From positions 1 to 64,000 of the forward strand of contig JBKQSS010000047.1 in assembly GCA_052143535.1 (NCBI GenBank): 64,000 nt of DNA. Reading direction: 5' to 3'. The notes beneath the pieces were generated by a model. It was not told the origin of the DNA, made no database searches, and saw only the letters and a list, made by a program, of their open reading frames with translations. Of the stretch, positions 1 to 7,783 are shown in pieces. This DNA is from JADGRA01 sp052143535. Its GTDB lineage: Bacteria > Myxococcota > Myxococcia > Myxococcales > Myxococcaceae. The stretch's first letter is position 1; every line of letters begins with the position of its first letter. The position numbers and the translations under genes were made by a program.

Positions 1-1
1 C

Positions 2-569
2 TTCGTCGAACTACTCGACAACGTCAACCGGCTCGGACTTTCGATGCCCGGTGATGAGAAAGCCCGGTCAATTCGCTTCAGGACAGCACGAATTTGAACG
101 GACGGCTCTACACGAACTCTGGGGCCCGGAAGCGGCTCGGTGGACCGTTGGCCGACGCGGTTTGGGCGTACCTGTCGAAAAATGCGGAAGCCCTTCTCGC
201 TTGCGGTCCCAGCAGTTGTCTCGCCCACGGCGACCTCGGGGGTAGGAATGTCCTTGTGGCTGCGGAGCCATCGGGCGCCTGGCGTGTTGCGGCGCTGCTC
301 GACTGGGAGGACGCTTTTGCTGGCTGGTCGTTGTGGGACGTGGGCAGCCTTTTCCGCTACCGAGGCCGCTACGACGCAGCGTTTCGTATGGCGTTCGAGA
401 AGGCAATTACCGCAGCGCTGGGGGCGGGTTGCCCGAGGCGTGGTGGAGAACCTCACGTCTCCTAGACGCGACCCGACAGACCGCCACGCTCGCCGCGGAG
501 TATGAGCGCCCGGAAGTCTTCGCGGATTGCCAGGCACTTTTGAAAACGTTGATTCAGGACGACGCTTGA
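2..569 (+). pseudogene. Aminoglycoside/choline phosphotransferase (APH) family remnant, frameshifted and cut by the window start
   Basis: The middle part (from about 94, frame 1) carries the APH-family catalytic loop HGDLGGRNVLV and the metal-binding segment LDWEDAFAGWSLWD, so it derives from a protein-kinase-like small-molecule phosphotransferase. The family-typical C-terminal tail (LPEAWWRTSRLLD onwards) continues in frame 3 after a G-rich run at about 421-428, so there is a one-base frameshift. Near 60-100 the reading also changes, from frame 2 to frame 1, with stops at 55 and 95 in the individual frames. No single frame encodes the whole protein. The 5' end lies outside the window. Substrate is unknown. 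A sequencing error in the G run could explain the second shift, but two shifts favour a real pseudogene. Confidence 0.6.
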
Positions 570-574
570 GGCTC

Positions 575-1657
575 TCAGTCCGTCGGCCCCTGCTCTCTGG
601 CGCGCACCGAAACCTGCTCACGGCGCTCCACAAGCAGCTCACGGACGACGATTTGTGCAATGGCCACGGCCGGGACGGCGATGACGGCGCCAACGATTCC
701 CATGAACTCGGCAAGAAAAAGAATGGCCAAAAGAGTGACCAGTGGATCGAGATGCACGGTCCGGCGGAACACAAAGGGTCCAAGCACGTTACCCTCGAAC
801 TGCCCGTAGAGCATGAAATAGCCGACAAGAATGCCTGCTTTGATAGCGCCACTCGTCAGCAGTGTGAGCACCGTCACCAGCACGGCCACACTGAGTGGCC
901 CGGCGTAAGGGACCAGGCTCGAAAAGCCGCTGAGAATCCCCAGAGGCACAAAGAAAGGTATTTGAAGCACTGCCAAGCAAATGGTCGTCAGCGTGGCATT
1001 TACGCCACAGATGACCAGCAGACCGCCCAGGTAGCCACCGATAGAGGTGTAGGAGCGCGCGGTGATGTGCTCCCATCGACGGCGCTCGTCCACGTCGACC
1101 TGCTTGAGGAAGCTCGCCAGCAGTCCGGAACCAAAGACGAGCATCAAGACCACCAGCGCCCCTAGCGTCACCGCGCCGGTCACGGCAGTCACCACACCTC
1201 CGATGGCGCCCAGCACTGGACTCGTGCCGGTCTGGGCTAGGCCACTGGCATTCGACACGGCGTTGCGGAGCACCTGTTCGAGTCCGAAGTGCTGGTCAAG
1301 CACTTGGTACACGCGCGACCGTCGAATCTCGTCGAACAGCCGCGGCGTTTGCTGTACCAGCGCACGCCCCTGGCTGACGGCCGCGGGGATAACCAACAGG
1401 AGCACGCCGGCGAGCAGTACGATGGCGCCACCCACGACAATGGCGATTGCCCAGCCTCGGCTGATACGGCGCTTTTGCAGGAAGTGAACCAGGTGATTCA
1501 ACGCAATGGCCATCATCGCAGCGCAGGCGCAAAGGGTCAGCGCAGCGCGAGTTCGCAAGATAAAAATGACCAGCGCTGCAGTCGCGGTGACCGCGAAGCA
1601 GACCGTAAATGCAGTCTTGAGTGTCACCTGCGATGGATGCGAACCAGCGCGTGCCAT
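575..1657 (-). CDS. AI-2E family (UPF0118/PerM-like) membrane transporter
   Basis: This is a polytopic inner-membrane protein of about 360 residues. It has paired N-terminal membrane segments, a long periplasmic-type helical region (VYQVLDQHFGLEQVL and neighbours), and a C-terminal block of membrane helices with the family-typical segments GGYLGGLLVICGVNA, SLVPYAGPLSV and FVFRRTVHLDPLVTLL. This layout matches the AI-2E exporter/PerM family, whose members export autoinducer-2 or exchange ions; the substrate cannot be told from sequence. I chose the internal ATG at 1657 because the preceding 19 residues are polar and unlike family N-termini. It stands alone between two broken genes and its stop lies 5 bp from the phosphotransferase remnant (convergent). 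Confidence 0.8.
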   Translation of the reverse strand: MARAGSHPSQVTLKTAFTVCFAVTATAALVIFILRTRAALTLCACAAMMAIALNHLVHFLQKRRISRGWAIAIVVGGAIVLLAGVLLLVIPAAVSQGRALVQQTPRLFDEIRRSRVYQVLDQHFGLEQVLRNAVSNASGLAQTGTSPVLGAIGGVVTAVTGAVTLGALVVLMLVFGSGLLASFLKQVDVDERRRWEHITARSYTSIGGYLGGLLVICGVNATLTTICLAVLQIPFFVPLGILSGFSSLVPYAGPLSVAVLVTVLTLLTSGAIKAGILVGYFMLYGQFEGNVLGPFVFRRTVHLDPLVTLLAILFLAEFMGIVGAVIAVPAVAIAQIVVRELLVERREQVSVRAREQGPTD

Positions 1658-1758
1658 CACGCTAGGGTGGTGTGCTGCCGACCGAGAAGCAAGCCCTCGG
1701 TGCGACCTACACACCCTTTCCTCGGAAGGATGGGCCTCGGAGCCGGCCCGTCAGGGGC

Positions 1759-2195
1759 TCATTGTAGGGCGACGTTCACACGGTTCGGCAGTGAGGATGG
1801 TGCGATGGAGGAAACGAGCTTCGCCACTGCGGGAGTCTGTCGAAGTAGCGCGGTTAGACCCCAACCCAGAGCGACTACCCCGAGGAAGAGCAGCGTCCCC
1901 TTCAAACTGCTCCGGAAAACGCAGCACCGAGGAGGAAGTACTGGAGCCAGCTCACACAGGGGTAGTGGATGAGGTACATGCCGTAGGCGTTTGCAGCCAA
2001 GCTGTCCCCGATGGGGCCGGCACGGACGTAGCGCGCGACGATGCCGCCGAAGGCCTCCCTGTTGCCAGCCAAGCTACGGACAACAAGGCTGGCGTCGTCG
2101 AACGGCAAATCAGCCGCAGATGTCGTCCCCACCATCACATGGTACAAGTGGCCTTCGTCGCGCAAAAGGTGACATCCCAGGTGTCGCTTCACCAA
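1759..2195 (-). pseudogene. Scrambled remnant: ECF sigma-factor N-terminus joined to an acyltransferase-3 C-terminus, with a frameshift
   Basis: Reading the minus strand from 2195, residues from about 2135 to 2021 look like the start of an ECF sigma-70 factor (DDASLVVRSLAGNREAFGGIVARY). From about 2009 the same frame becomes the last part of an acyltransferase-3 membrane protein (LAANAYGMYLIHYP, then WLQYFLLGAAF) and stops at 1902. The rest of the acyltransferase continues in another frame from about 1915 (LKGTLLFLGVVALGWGLTALL) and stops at 1759-1761. So two unrelated gene fragments are joined and the second is also frameshifted. No promoter or ribosome site makes this look functional. It is best read as recombination debris in a decaying accessory region. 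Confidence 0.6.
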
Positions 2196-2440
2196 TCCCG
2201 CCGAAACTAGGGCCGCGGGCGCGTGAAAAGCCGATGAGTTCGAGCCTCGCGGCGCGCAAGTGGCGCGTCGAGCTTTAGCCGCTTGCCCAGGGTTGGAGCC
2301 GTTAGCGCGGCAGTCGGTCCCGCCACAGTCGCGGCGAGCAGTCTCCTACGGCTAATGGCGGCGAGGAGGTAGTCATTGACCCATTCGCTCGCCGCCGAAC
2401 CGTGTAAGCTTCGCACCGCTTGCGAGCTCCGGGAGGTGTC

Positions 2441-3733
2441 GTGACTGAGGCGTCCACCCCTGCCGTGAAACCCCCTCGGGTCCGCTGGCTTCAGCTCACC
2501 TTTGGCATCCTGTGCATGGTGATGATTGCGAACCTCCAGTACGGATGGACGCTCTTTGTCGGTCCCATCGATCAGAAATTTCACTGGGGCAGTACCGCCA
2601 TACAGTTCGCATTCACCATCTTCATACTGACCGACACATGGCTGGTGCCCTTCGAGGGGTACCTCATCGATCATTTCGGGCCACGACTGGTCGTGCTCGG
2701 AGGCGGCCTACTCGTTGCCATTGCCTGGGTGACGAACTCACTGGCTGCCTCACTACCGGTTCTCTACCTGGGGGCAGGTCTCGGTGGAGCGGGGGCTGGG
2801 GCGGTCTACGGAACCGCGGTAGGCAATTCGCTCAAGTGGTTTACCGACCGTCGCGGACTCGCCGCAGGTCTCACCGCCGCTGGGTTCGGCGCCGGGACCG
2901 CACTCACCGTCCCGCCCATCGCACGCATCATCGAGACACATGGTTACCAGACGGCGTTCTTTACATTCGGGATCGCCCAAGGTCTTTTAGTTCTCGTTTT
3001 CGGCTTCTTCCTCCGTGCTCCCAAGCCAGGCGAAGTCCCGCCAGCGCAGGTGACACGGAAGTCGCAGACCGCGCGCGATTACAGTTGGACCGAAGCGATC
3101 GGGACGCGGATGTTCTGGACGATGTATGCGATGTTCGTGATGGTGGCCGCGGGCGGCCTCATCTCGGTCGCCCAGCTCGCCCCCATCGCCAAGGACTTCA
3201 AGGTGAGCAGCGTCCCTGTGACGCTGCTCTGGGTAACCATGCCGGCGCTCACATTTGCGCTGCGCATCAACGCAATCATGAATGGCCTCACACGGCCGTT
3301 CTTTGGCTGGGTGTCCGACCATTTCGGTCGCGAGCACACCATGTTCGTCGCCTTCGTGCTGGAGGGACTGGGCATCCTCTTGCTGCTGCGCTACGCCACC
3401 AACCCGACGATGTTTGTCGTGCTGTCGGGTTTGGTCTTCTTTGCGTGGGGCGAAATCTACAGCCTCTTTCCCGCGACTTGCGCGGACATCTTCGGACGGA
3501 AATACTGCACCACCATCTATGGCATCCTGTACACGGCCAAAGGTACGGCCTCAGTGCTGGTTCCCTTATCGAGCTACATCAGTCAGCGCTCCGGGTGGTC
3601 GGGCGTGTTCACCGTCGCCGCGATCCTCAATTTCGTCGCCGCTGCACTAGCAATCTTCGTGCTGCGCCCTGCCCGTGTCCGCGCCATGAGCGAAGAACTC
3701 ATCCCGGACGCGTTGGGCATAACCCGCATCTGA
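2441..3733 (+). CDS. OFA-family MFS transporter (oxalate/formate antiporter-like)
   Basis: A 12-helix major facilitator protein of 430 residues. The first half has the OFA signature NLQYGWTLFVGPI followed by an AFTIFILTDTW helix and the loop LIDHFGPRLVV; the second half has a matching FFGWVSDHFGR loop. OFA proteins exchange small mono- or dicarboxylates (oxalate/formate in OxlT, pyruvate or lactate in others); the substrate here is unknown. The GTG at 2441 is preferred because GGGAGG sits at 2431-2436, although the spacing is short; an in-frame TTG at 2420 has no comparable site. The segment FALRINAIMNG shows that the central loop is complete. The gene is isolated, with 280 bp before arsN2. 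Confidence 0.85.
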   Translation: MTEASTPAVKPPRVRWLQLTFGILCMVMIANLQYGWTLFVGPIDQKFHWGSTAIQFAFTIFILTDTWLVPFEGYLIDHFGPRLVVLGGGLLVAIAWVTNSLAASLPVLYLGAGLGGAGAGAVYGTAVGNSLKWFTDRRGLAAGLTAAGFGAGTALTVPPIARIIETHGYQTAFFTFGIAQGLLVLVFGFFLRAPKPGEVPPAQVTRKSQTARDYSWTEAIGTRMFWTMYAMFVMVAAGGLISVAQLAPIAKDFKVSSVPVTLLWVTMPALTFALRINAIMNGLTRPFFGWVSDHFGREHTMFVAFVLEGLGILLLLRYATNPTMFVVLSGLVFFAWGEIYSLFPATCADIFGRKYCTTIYGILYTAKGTASVLVPLSSYISQRSGWSGVFTVAAILNFVAAALAIFVLRPARVRAMSEELIPDALGITRI

Positions 3734-3893
3734 GTCGCACCAGTATTGTGGCCCGAGGCGCAGTAGTGGTCAGCACACTCGCAACTCGATTCAGCGCGTT
3801 CATGAGGGGTTCTCCTCTCCTCGAGTTGCTGGCGGATTCGAGCAAGAGCACGGCCCCCCTGTTTACGAAGCAGCGCCGCTCAACAAAGACGTC

Positions 3894-3923
3894 TTGACTA
3901 GTGCCTCATGATTCCGGAAATAT
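3894..3923 (+). promoter_or_regulatory. Possible promoter and palindromic site upstream of arsN2
   Basis: TTGACT at 3894-3899 and AAATAT at 3918-3923 are separated by 18 bp and would drive arsN2, about 90 bp downstream. The spacer and -10 overlap the palindrome TTCCGGAA at 3912-3919, a position where a dimeric repressor could act. The 13-mer ATGATTCCGGAAA (3908-3920) recurs inverted at 12840-12852, before the pstS remnant. The -10 match is weak. Confidence 0.25.
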
Positions 3924-4014
3924 AGAACTGATGCTGACTCCCTTTACGTCGGTTACTGTCGCGCGCTGAAGCGCAGTCGAATGAAATGAAAGCAACTAGG
4001 GAGAGGAAGCACGC

Positions 4015-4467
4015 ATGAGGCTCTCGCAAGCACAGCGCTCGGATTGGCCCGACGTCAAGACACTCCTGCTCTCGCGGGAGCTCCCGGTTGCCGGCGCCGA
4101 AGACCATTTGACCGAATTCGTCGTGACTCGTGACGAGAAAGGGCTTCTCATTGGCGTGGCTGGCCTAGAGGTGCACGCCGGCGCTGGACTGCTCCGCTCA
4201 GTGGCCGTCCGGGCGGATGCGGGAAGCAAGGGTCTCGGCAGCCTTCTGACGCGCGCGGTCGTGAAACGTGCCCGGAGACTTGGCCTCCGAAACGTCTATC
4301 TGCTCACGACGAGCGCCGCGGCGTTCTTCGAGCGACACGGATTCGAACCAGTCCCTCGCGACGCTCTCCCGACGAGCCTTGTCGCCTCGCGCGAGCTCCA
4401 GGACGCCTGCCCAGCTAGCGCCACAGCCATGCGCTTAGGCGTTGAGCAAGGGACCGAGGAAGGATGA
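4015..4467 (+). CDS. arsN2: ArsN2-type GNAT acetyltransferase
   Basis: A 150-residue single-domain GNAT N-acetyltransferase. Family features are an acidic N-terminal helix with DHLTEFVVTRDE, the strand VAGLEVHAGAGLLRSVAV, the acetyl-CoA loop spread over SKGLGSLLTRAV, and the arsN2-typical tail YLLTTSAAAFFERHGFEPV, VPRDALP and CPASATAMRL. ArsN2 proteins are found in arsenic operons; related ArsN1 acetylates organoarsenicals such as phosphinothricin-like arsenic antibiotics, while the exact ArsN2 substrate is less certain. AGGAAG lies 7 nt before the ATG. The gene overlaps the next by ATGA, and the main ars operon starts 2.5 kb downstream beyond the IS copy, so I read it as part of the same arsenic island. 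Confidence 0.85.
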   Translation: MRLSQAQRSDWPDVKTLLLSRELPVAGAEDHLTEFVVTRDEKGLLIGVAGLEVHAGAGLLRSVAVRADAGSKGLGSLLTRAVVKRARRLGLRNVYLLTTSAAAFFERHGFEPVPRDALPTSLVASRELQDACPASATAMRLGVEQGTEEG

Positions 4468-4913
4468 GCACCTTCGCCACCCTTCTCCTAGCGTTCCTCG
4501 GTCTGGCCGGCGGGGCCTGTCTCGTAGTGCAGGCGAGCCTTAATGCAGGACTGAGAACGCACCTTGGCTCTGTCGGCTGGGCCGGGCTCATCAGCTACGT
4601 CGGCGGTACCCTTGCCATGGCGGTTTCGCTCCTGGTGGCGCGGGTGCCATTGCCCATCGCGAATGCCAGGACAGCTCCCGGCGTTTGGTGGCTAGGAGGG
4701 TTCTTCGGCGCCGCCTATCTCGGCGCTTCCATCGTCCTCGTACCGCGCGTCGGGGCTGCAACCGCAATCGCGCTCGTCGTGGCAGGCCAGCTTGTGTGCT
4801 CGCTCGTGCTCGACCAATACGGCTTTCTCGGAGTGCCTCAACATTCGTTCTCATTCACTCGCGCGCTGGGAGCACTTCTGCTCTTCGGAGGAGTGCTTCT
4901 CATCCGTCGCTGA
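4464..4913 (+). CDS. YdcZ/DUF606-type DMT superfamily transporter
   Basis: A 149-residue protein of five or so hydrophobic helices matching the half-sized YdcZ (DUF606) branch of the drug/metabolite transporter superfamily: the start LLAFLGLAGGACLVVQASLNAGLR, split here as LAGGACLVVQASLNAGL, then GWAGLISYVGGTLAM, WWLGGFFGAAYLGASIVLVP and GAATAIALVVAGQL. These proteins usually work as dimers. The ATG overlaps the arsN2 stop by four bases (ATGA), implying translational coupling, so it may move an arsenic-related or acetylated product. That role is inferred from context only; no YdcZ substrate is implied by sequence. Confidence 0.75.
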   Translation: MSTFATLLLAFLGLAGGACLVVQASLNAGLRTHLGSVGWAGLISYVGGTLAMAVSLLVARVPLPIANARTAPGVWWLGGFFGAAYLGASIVLVPRVGAATAIALVVAGQLVCSLVLDQYGFLGVPQHSFSFTRALGALLLFGGVLLIRR

Positions 4914-5182
4914 GTCTCGCAGGTGCCGTCTGCGGTGGAGGTCTCCGGCTGTTGCAAAGCTGTCACTAGCGGCCGTAGCCCTGAACTCCGACTCCTATGG
5001 CCAGCTCAGCGAGGACTTGACGTCATTCGACTTTGCCGGAAGGCTAGAACGATGCACGGCGACGAAAGCAACCGCCAGGCGGGGTTGGCTGCGCAGACGT
5101 GGCTCGCCGTCGACGAGCTTTTCGGGACCACGGCTCCAGCGCGCTGCGGACTTGTGCCAAGTCTCAAACGGCATCGAGGCTT

Positions 5183-5293
5183 ATGCCTGATGAACCAAAG
5201 AAAAACTCTCATCTGAGCAAAGCCGCATGGATTGCCATCGCGCTCGGCTTTCTATTGACGGCGGCTTTTATGATTTGGATAAGTCGGCAGTAA
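5183..5293 (+). CDS. Small single-pass membrane protein (36 residues), hypothetical
   Basis: The ATG at 5183 has GAGG three bases upstream and opens a 36-residue frame with a charged N-terminus (MPDEPKKNSHLSK), one clear membrane helix (AAWIAIALGFLLTAAFMIW) and a three-residue tail. The organisation is that of a small single-pass protein with positive-inside topology. I do not recognise a family. It is followed 38 bp later by a second frame of the same kind. The 269 bp before it, back to the DMT transporter, contain nothing I can support. Confidence 0.35.
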   Translation: MPDEPKKNSHLSKAAWIAIALGFLLTAAFMIWISRQ

Positions 5294-5331
5294 CGAGCCA
5301 CTCGATTGCGAGTACCTCAGGGTCGCACGGG

Positions 5332-5484
5332 ATGGCGAAACTGACTCCCCATCCGCTTGCCGCCGGAACCGGCCTGAACGTGATGCTTTGGGTGGTTATC
5401 GTCGTTGTAGCGCTAGGCATCGGGGTTTGGACTGTCTGGGCGAGCCGGCAACCGGATGTTCCGTCGATTTGGGCACCAGATTGA
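5332..5484 (+). CDS. Small single-pass membrane protein (50 residues), hypothetical
   Basis: The frame from ATG 5332 encodes MAKLTPHPLAAGTG, then a membrane helix (LNVMLWVVIVVVALGIGVW) and a short hydrophilic tail ending in SIWAPD. There is a weak AGGG eight bases upstream. It ends 8 bp before the left terminus of the IS630 copy, so its C-terminus may have been altered by that insertion. Function is unknown. Confidence 0.35.
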   Translation: MAKLTPHPLAAGTGLNVMLWVVIVVVALGIGVWTVWASRQPDVPSIWAPD

Positions 5485-5494
5485 GGGTCTGATA

Positions 5495-6573
5495 GCGGGG
5501 ATCACGTGGGTTGACCGCCGTAGCCGCAGTGGTGGAACCAGGCGGCGGCATCCTGAGGCGTAATGAGAGACATTCCGTGCGCGATGGCGTCGTCGAGAGC
5601 GCGACGGGTGGTCGCACTGATGGATTTGAGAGTTCCCTTGAGCTTGCCCCAGCAGGGCTCAATGGGGTTCAGGTCAGGCGAGTACGGTGGAAGGAAAAGG
5701 ACGTGAGCGCCGGCAGCGCGGATTTTCTCGGCAATTCGCTTCGGCTTGTGCGCCCCAACGTTGTCGAGGACGACAACGTCGCCTTCCTTCAGCTCCGGGA
5801 TGAGCATGTGGTCAACGAATGCCTCGAAGACGTCTGCGGTCGTTGGGCCCTCGATGGTCATCATCGTGCGGAGCCCGTCCAGGGCCAGCGCACCAATCAT
5901 CGTGGTGGCGGCACCCCGGTTGCGTTTCGCTCGGCCGTGCGCACGCTTCCCCCGCGGCGCGCGGGCGTAGTCTCGCGTCATCCCGATGTGGCTCCCGGAC
6001 TCGTCCAGGAAGACGAGCCGCTCTGGGTCTATGAAGCTGATGAGCCGGCGGTACACCTCGCGGAGCTGTCGAACTCGTGCCGCATACTGCTCGGTCGCGG
6101 TCAGCGTCTTTTTTTTCGAGTGAGCCCGAGTCGAGCCAGAGCGCGCACCGTGGCCGAACGGCTGACCGCGATGCCAGCGCCCTGGACGAAGGCATCGCGA
6201 ATCTCCTGCGCGGTTTGGTCGGACTTCTTGCGCACGATTCGCCGCAAGAGGTCGAGGCCTTCGCCGTCGATGAGAGGTGTCCCGCCACCGCCGTGGGGAA
6301 GCGGCTCCACCGAGCCGCTCTCCCGCTCTCGGCGCTTCCATCGGCGGACGGTGGCTTCGCCGATGTTGAAAGTCTCGGCGACCTCCAGCTCGGTGAAGAC
6401 GCCGCGCTTGCAAGCCGCGATGACGCGAAGGCGAAGGTCTATCGAATACGGGGCCGGCATTGACACCTCCCGGGACCCCTGCTTCGCACCCAGCCATGAC
6501 ATTAGTGATAGTCAAACTGATCGCCCCCATTGCGGGCACTGCTAACTTGGCGATCGACTCACCCGGCCACCGC
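5495..6573 (-). mobile_element. IS630-family insertion sequence, copy 1 (intact)
   Basis: The element is 1,079 bp between flanking TA dinucleotides (5493-5494 and 6574-6575), as expected for IS630-family TA target duplication. Its ends are related inverted repeats starting AGCGGGGATCACG (left) and, on the complementary strand, AGCGGTGGCCGGGTGAGT (right). It carries one transposase read on the minus strand in two frames. A nearly identical copy lies inverted at 11775-12740, on the far side of the ars genes. Confidence 0.85.
5502..6460 (-). CDS. IS630-family transposase, made by -1 frameshifting on an A8 run
   Basis: The first frame starts at ATG 6460 (GGGAGGT four bases upstream) and encodes the DNA-binding helix-turn-helix domain (SIDLRLRVIAACKRG, FNIGEATVRRWKRRE); it stops just after the A8 run at 6109-6116. 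The second frame, entered by a -1 slip in that run (RKK, then KTLTATEQY), encodes the DDE catalytic domain and ends at 5502. The triad is visible as FLDESGSHIG (first Asp), VVLDNVGAHKP (second Asp) and DLNPIEPCW (Glu). This split arrangement is well known in IS630 elements. All parts are present, so this copy could be active and could supply transposase in trans to copy 2. Confidence 0.88.
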
Positions 6574-6575
6574 TA

Positions 6576-6909
6576 TGAGTTCCCTATGCGGGGCGCGCGG
6601 CAGTCTTCAAGGAGGGCGGCCTGCAGCGTCGGGTCCGGCCCTCGGAGGCATCGCGGCAGCCGTTGGTGGTTTCGGCGTGCACCGAGGCCGCTCTGGGCCC
6701 TTTTGCCGCACAGCCGGGCCGTGTAGGCCTCCGCGATGGCAGAGCCAGAGCGTGCGCCTGCCTGGAGCTGTCAGGAGCCTCCGCTCGCGGAGGAAGGTCA
6801 GAGAGCCCAGATTTCCAGCAGTGTCGCCATGATGATGGAGCATGGCGTCAGAACGTGTCACGTGGCCGTCACTGCGCTGCAGCCCCACCACGCTCCTGGA
6901 TGACCGGAT
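6576..6909. other. Intergenic stretch between IS copy 1 and the arsR promoter
   Basis: About 330 bp follow the IS right end with no frame that looks like a gene; open frames here lack family motifs and sensible ribosome sites. It is presumably the remaining upstream flank of the ars operon after the IS insertion. Confidence 0.4.
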
Positions 6910-6942
6910 GGAGTTGACAGTTTCTTTCGAGACTCCTAGAAG
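6910..6942 (+). promoter_or_regulatory. Candidate arsR operon promoter with overlapping inverted repeat
   Basis: TTGACA at 6914-6919 and TAGAAG at 6937-6942 have an ideal 17-bp spacer. The short inverted repeat GGAGT (6910-6914) / ACTCC (6932-6936) brackets the -35 and spacer, a position where an ArsR dimer would block RNA polymerase. The putative -10 overlaps the AGAAGG that looks like the arsR ribosome site, so a transcript from this promoter would start within a few bases of the ATG at 6953. Confidence 0.4.
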
Positions 6943-6952
6943 GATGGAACGA

Positions 6953-7318
6953 ATGAAGACGAAGGAAGCCATTGACGCGCTTGGAGCCCTAGCTCAAGAC
7001 ACCCGGCTCAGCATCTACCGCCTGTTGGTGCAGAAGGGGCCGGAAGGACTCTCGGCGGGCGCCATCGCACAGAAGCTCGACGTTCCAGCCTCGTCGCTAT
7101 CGTTCCACCTGCATCAACTCATGCACGCGGAACTCATCGCTCAGACGCGGGAAAGCCGGCAGCTGTTCTACGCCGCGAACTTCGAGCGAATGAACGCTCT
7201 CGTCGCCTACCTCACCGAAAACTGCTGCGGCCTAGGAGCCGCAGCGTGTGCGCCGAGCTGCGTGGTGCGGCCAGAAGGAGTCAAGCGTGAAGCGTCTTCA
7301 CGTGCACGTCGCCGTTGA
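6953..7318 (+). CDS. arsR: ArsR-family arsenite-responsive repressor
   Basis: A 121-residue winged-helix repressor: ALAQDTRLSIYRLLVQKGPEG, written here as the segment ALAQDTRLSIYRLL, starts the first helices, and the recognition helix LDVPASSLSFHLHQL is typical of ArsR. The As(III) site is not the classical ELCVCDL; instead the C-terminus has NCCG followed by CAPSC, the arrangement of the Acidithiobacillus ferrooxidans-type ArsR, where a Cys pair plus a third Cys bind As(III). It is the first gene of the ars operon and should repress it until arsenite or trivalent organoarsenical binds. ATG 6953 has AGAAGG nine bases upstream; ATG 6944 is a less likely start. It overlaps arsI by 32 bp in another frame. 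Confidence 0.88.
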   Translation: MKTKEAIDALGALAQDTRLSIYRLLVQKGPEGLSAGAIAQKLDVPASSLSFHLHQLMHAELIAQTRESRQLFYAANFERMNALVAYLTENCCGLGAAACAPSCVVRPEGVKREASSRARRR

Positions 7319-7727
7319 CGAAATCGAGCGGTCCGTTCGCTTCTACTCGGCACTCTTCGGGGCGACGCCAAGCGTCCTCAAGAGCGACTATGCGAAATGG
7401 ATGCTAGACGACCCACGCGTCAACTTTGCAATCTCCTCAAGAGGCCGGGTTGCGGGCCTCGACCACCTCGGCATTCAAGTCGAAGACTCAGCGGAACTGA
7501 CGAATGCGTACGGGCGCCTCAAGGCAGCCGAGCGGCCCATCCTCGAGCAGGGTGCAACGACGTGCTGCTACGCCAAGAGTGAGAAAGCGTGGGTTCAGGA
7601 CCCCTCAGGCATTGCTTGGGAGACCTTCCTAACGCGCGGCGAAAACACCACATACGGCGAGGACGCGTTGTCCGCGCCAAAGGCTGACGGCGTGTGCTGT
7701 CGGCCGGAACGAACGCCGTCAACTTAG
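7287..7727 (+). CDS. arsI: ArsI/CadI-family C-As lyase (vicinal oxygen chelate dioxygenase)
   Basis: A 146-residue glyoxalase/bleomycin-resistance-fold protein. ArsI uses Fe(II) and oxygen to cleave the carbon-arsenic bond of trivalent organoarsenicals such as methylarsenite, giving As(III). The fold is visible from HVHVAVDEIERSVRFYSALFG onward (first metal His in HVHVAV), the second metal His in GLDHLGIQV and the metal Glu in GIAWETF. The vicinal cysteine pair that binds the arsenical is present in TTCCYAKSEKAWVQDP. The GTG start has AAGGAG six bases upstream. Position between arsR and acr3 fits: its product is exported by the next gene. A CadI-like cadmium role is the alternative, made unlikely by the neighbours. 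Confidence 0.85.
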   Translation: MKRLHVHVAVDEIERSVRFYSALFGATPSVLKSDYAKWMLDDPRVNFAISSRGRVAGLDHLGIQVEDSAELTNAYGRLKAAERPILEQGATTCCYAKSEKAWVQDPSGIAWETFLTRGENTTYGEDALSAPKADGVCCRPERTPST

Positions 7728-7783
7728 TGCCGGACCCACCTAGGCAGTTGGGGTCCAGCCAGCTGCTTGCGAACGCCAGGGCG

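Noticed and set aside
5511..6545. Long plus-strand frame opposite the transposase
   Set aside because: It is the antisense shadow of a GC-rich DDE gene; the minus strand holds all family motifs.
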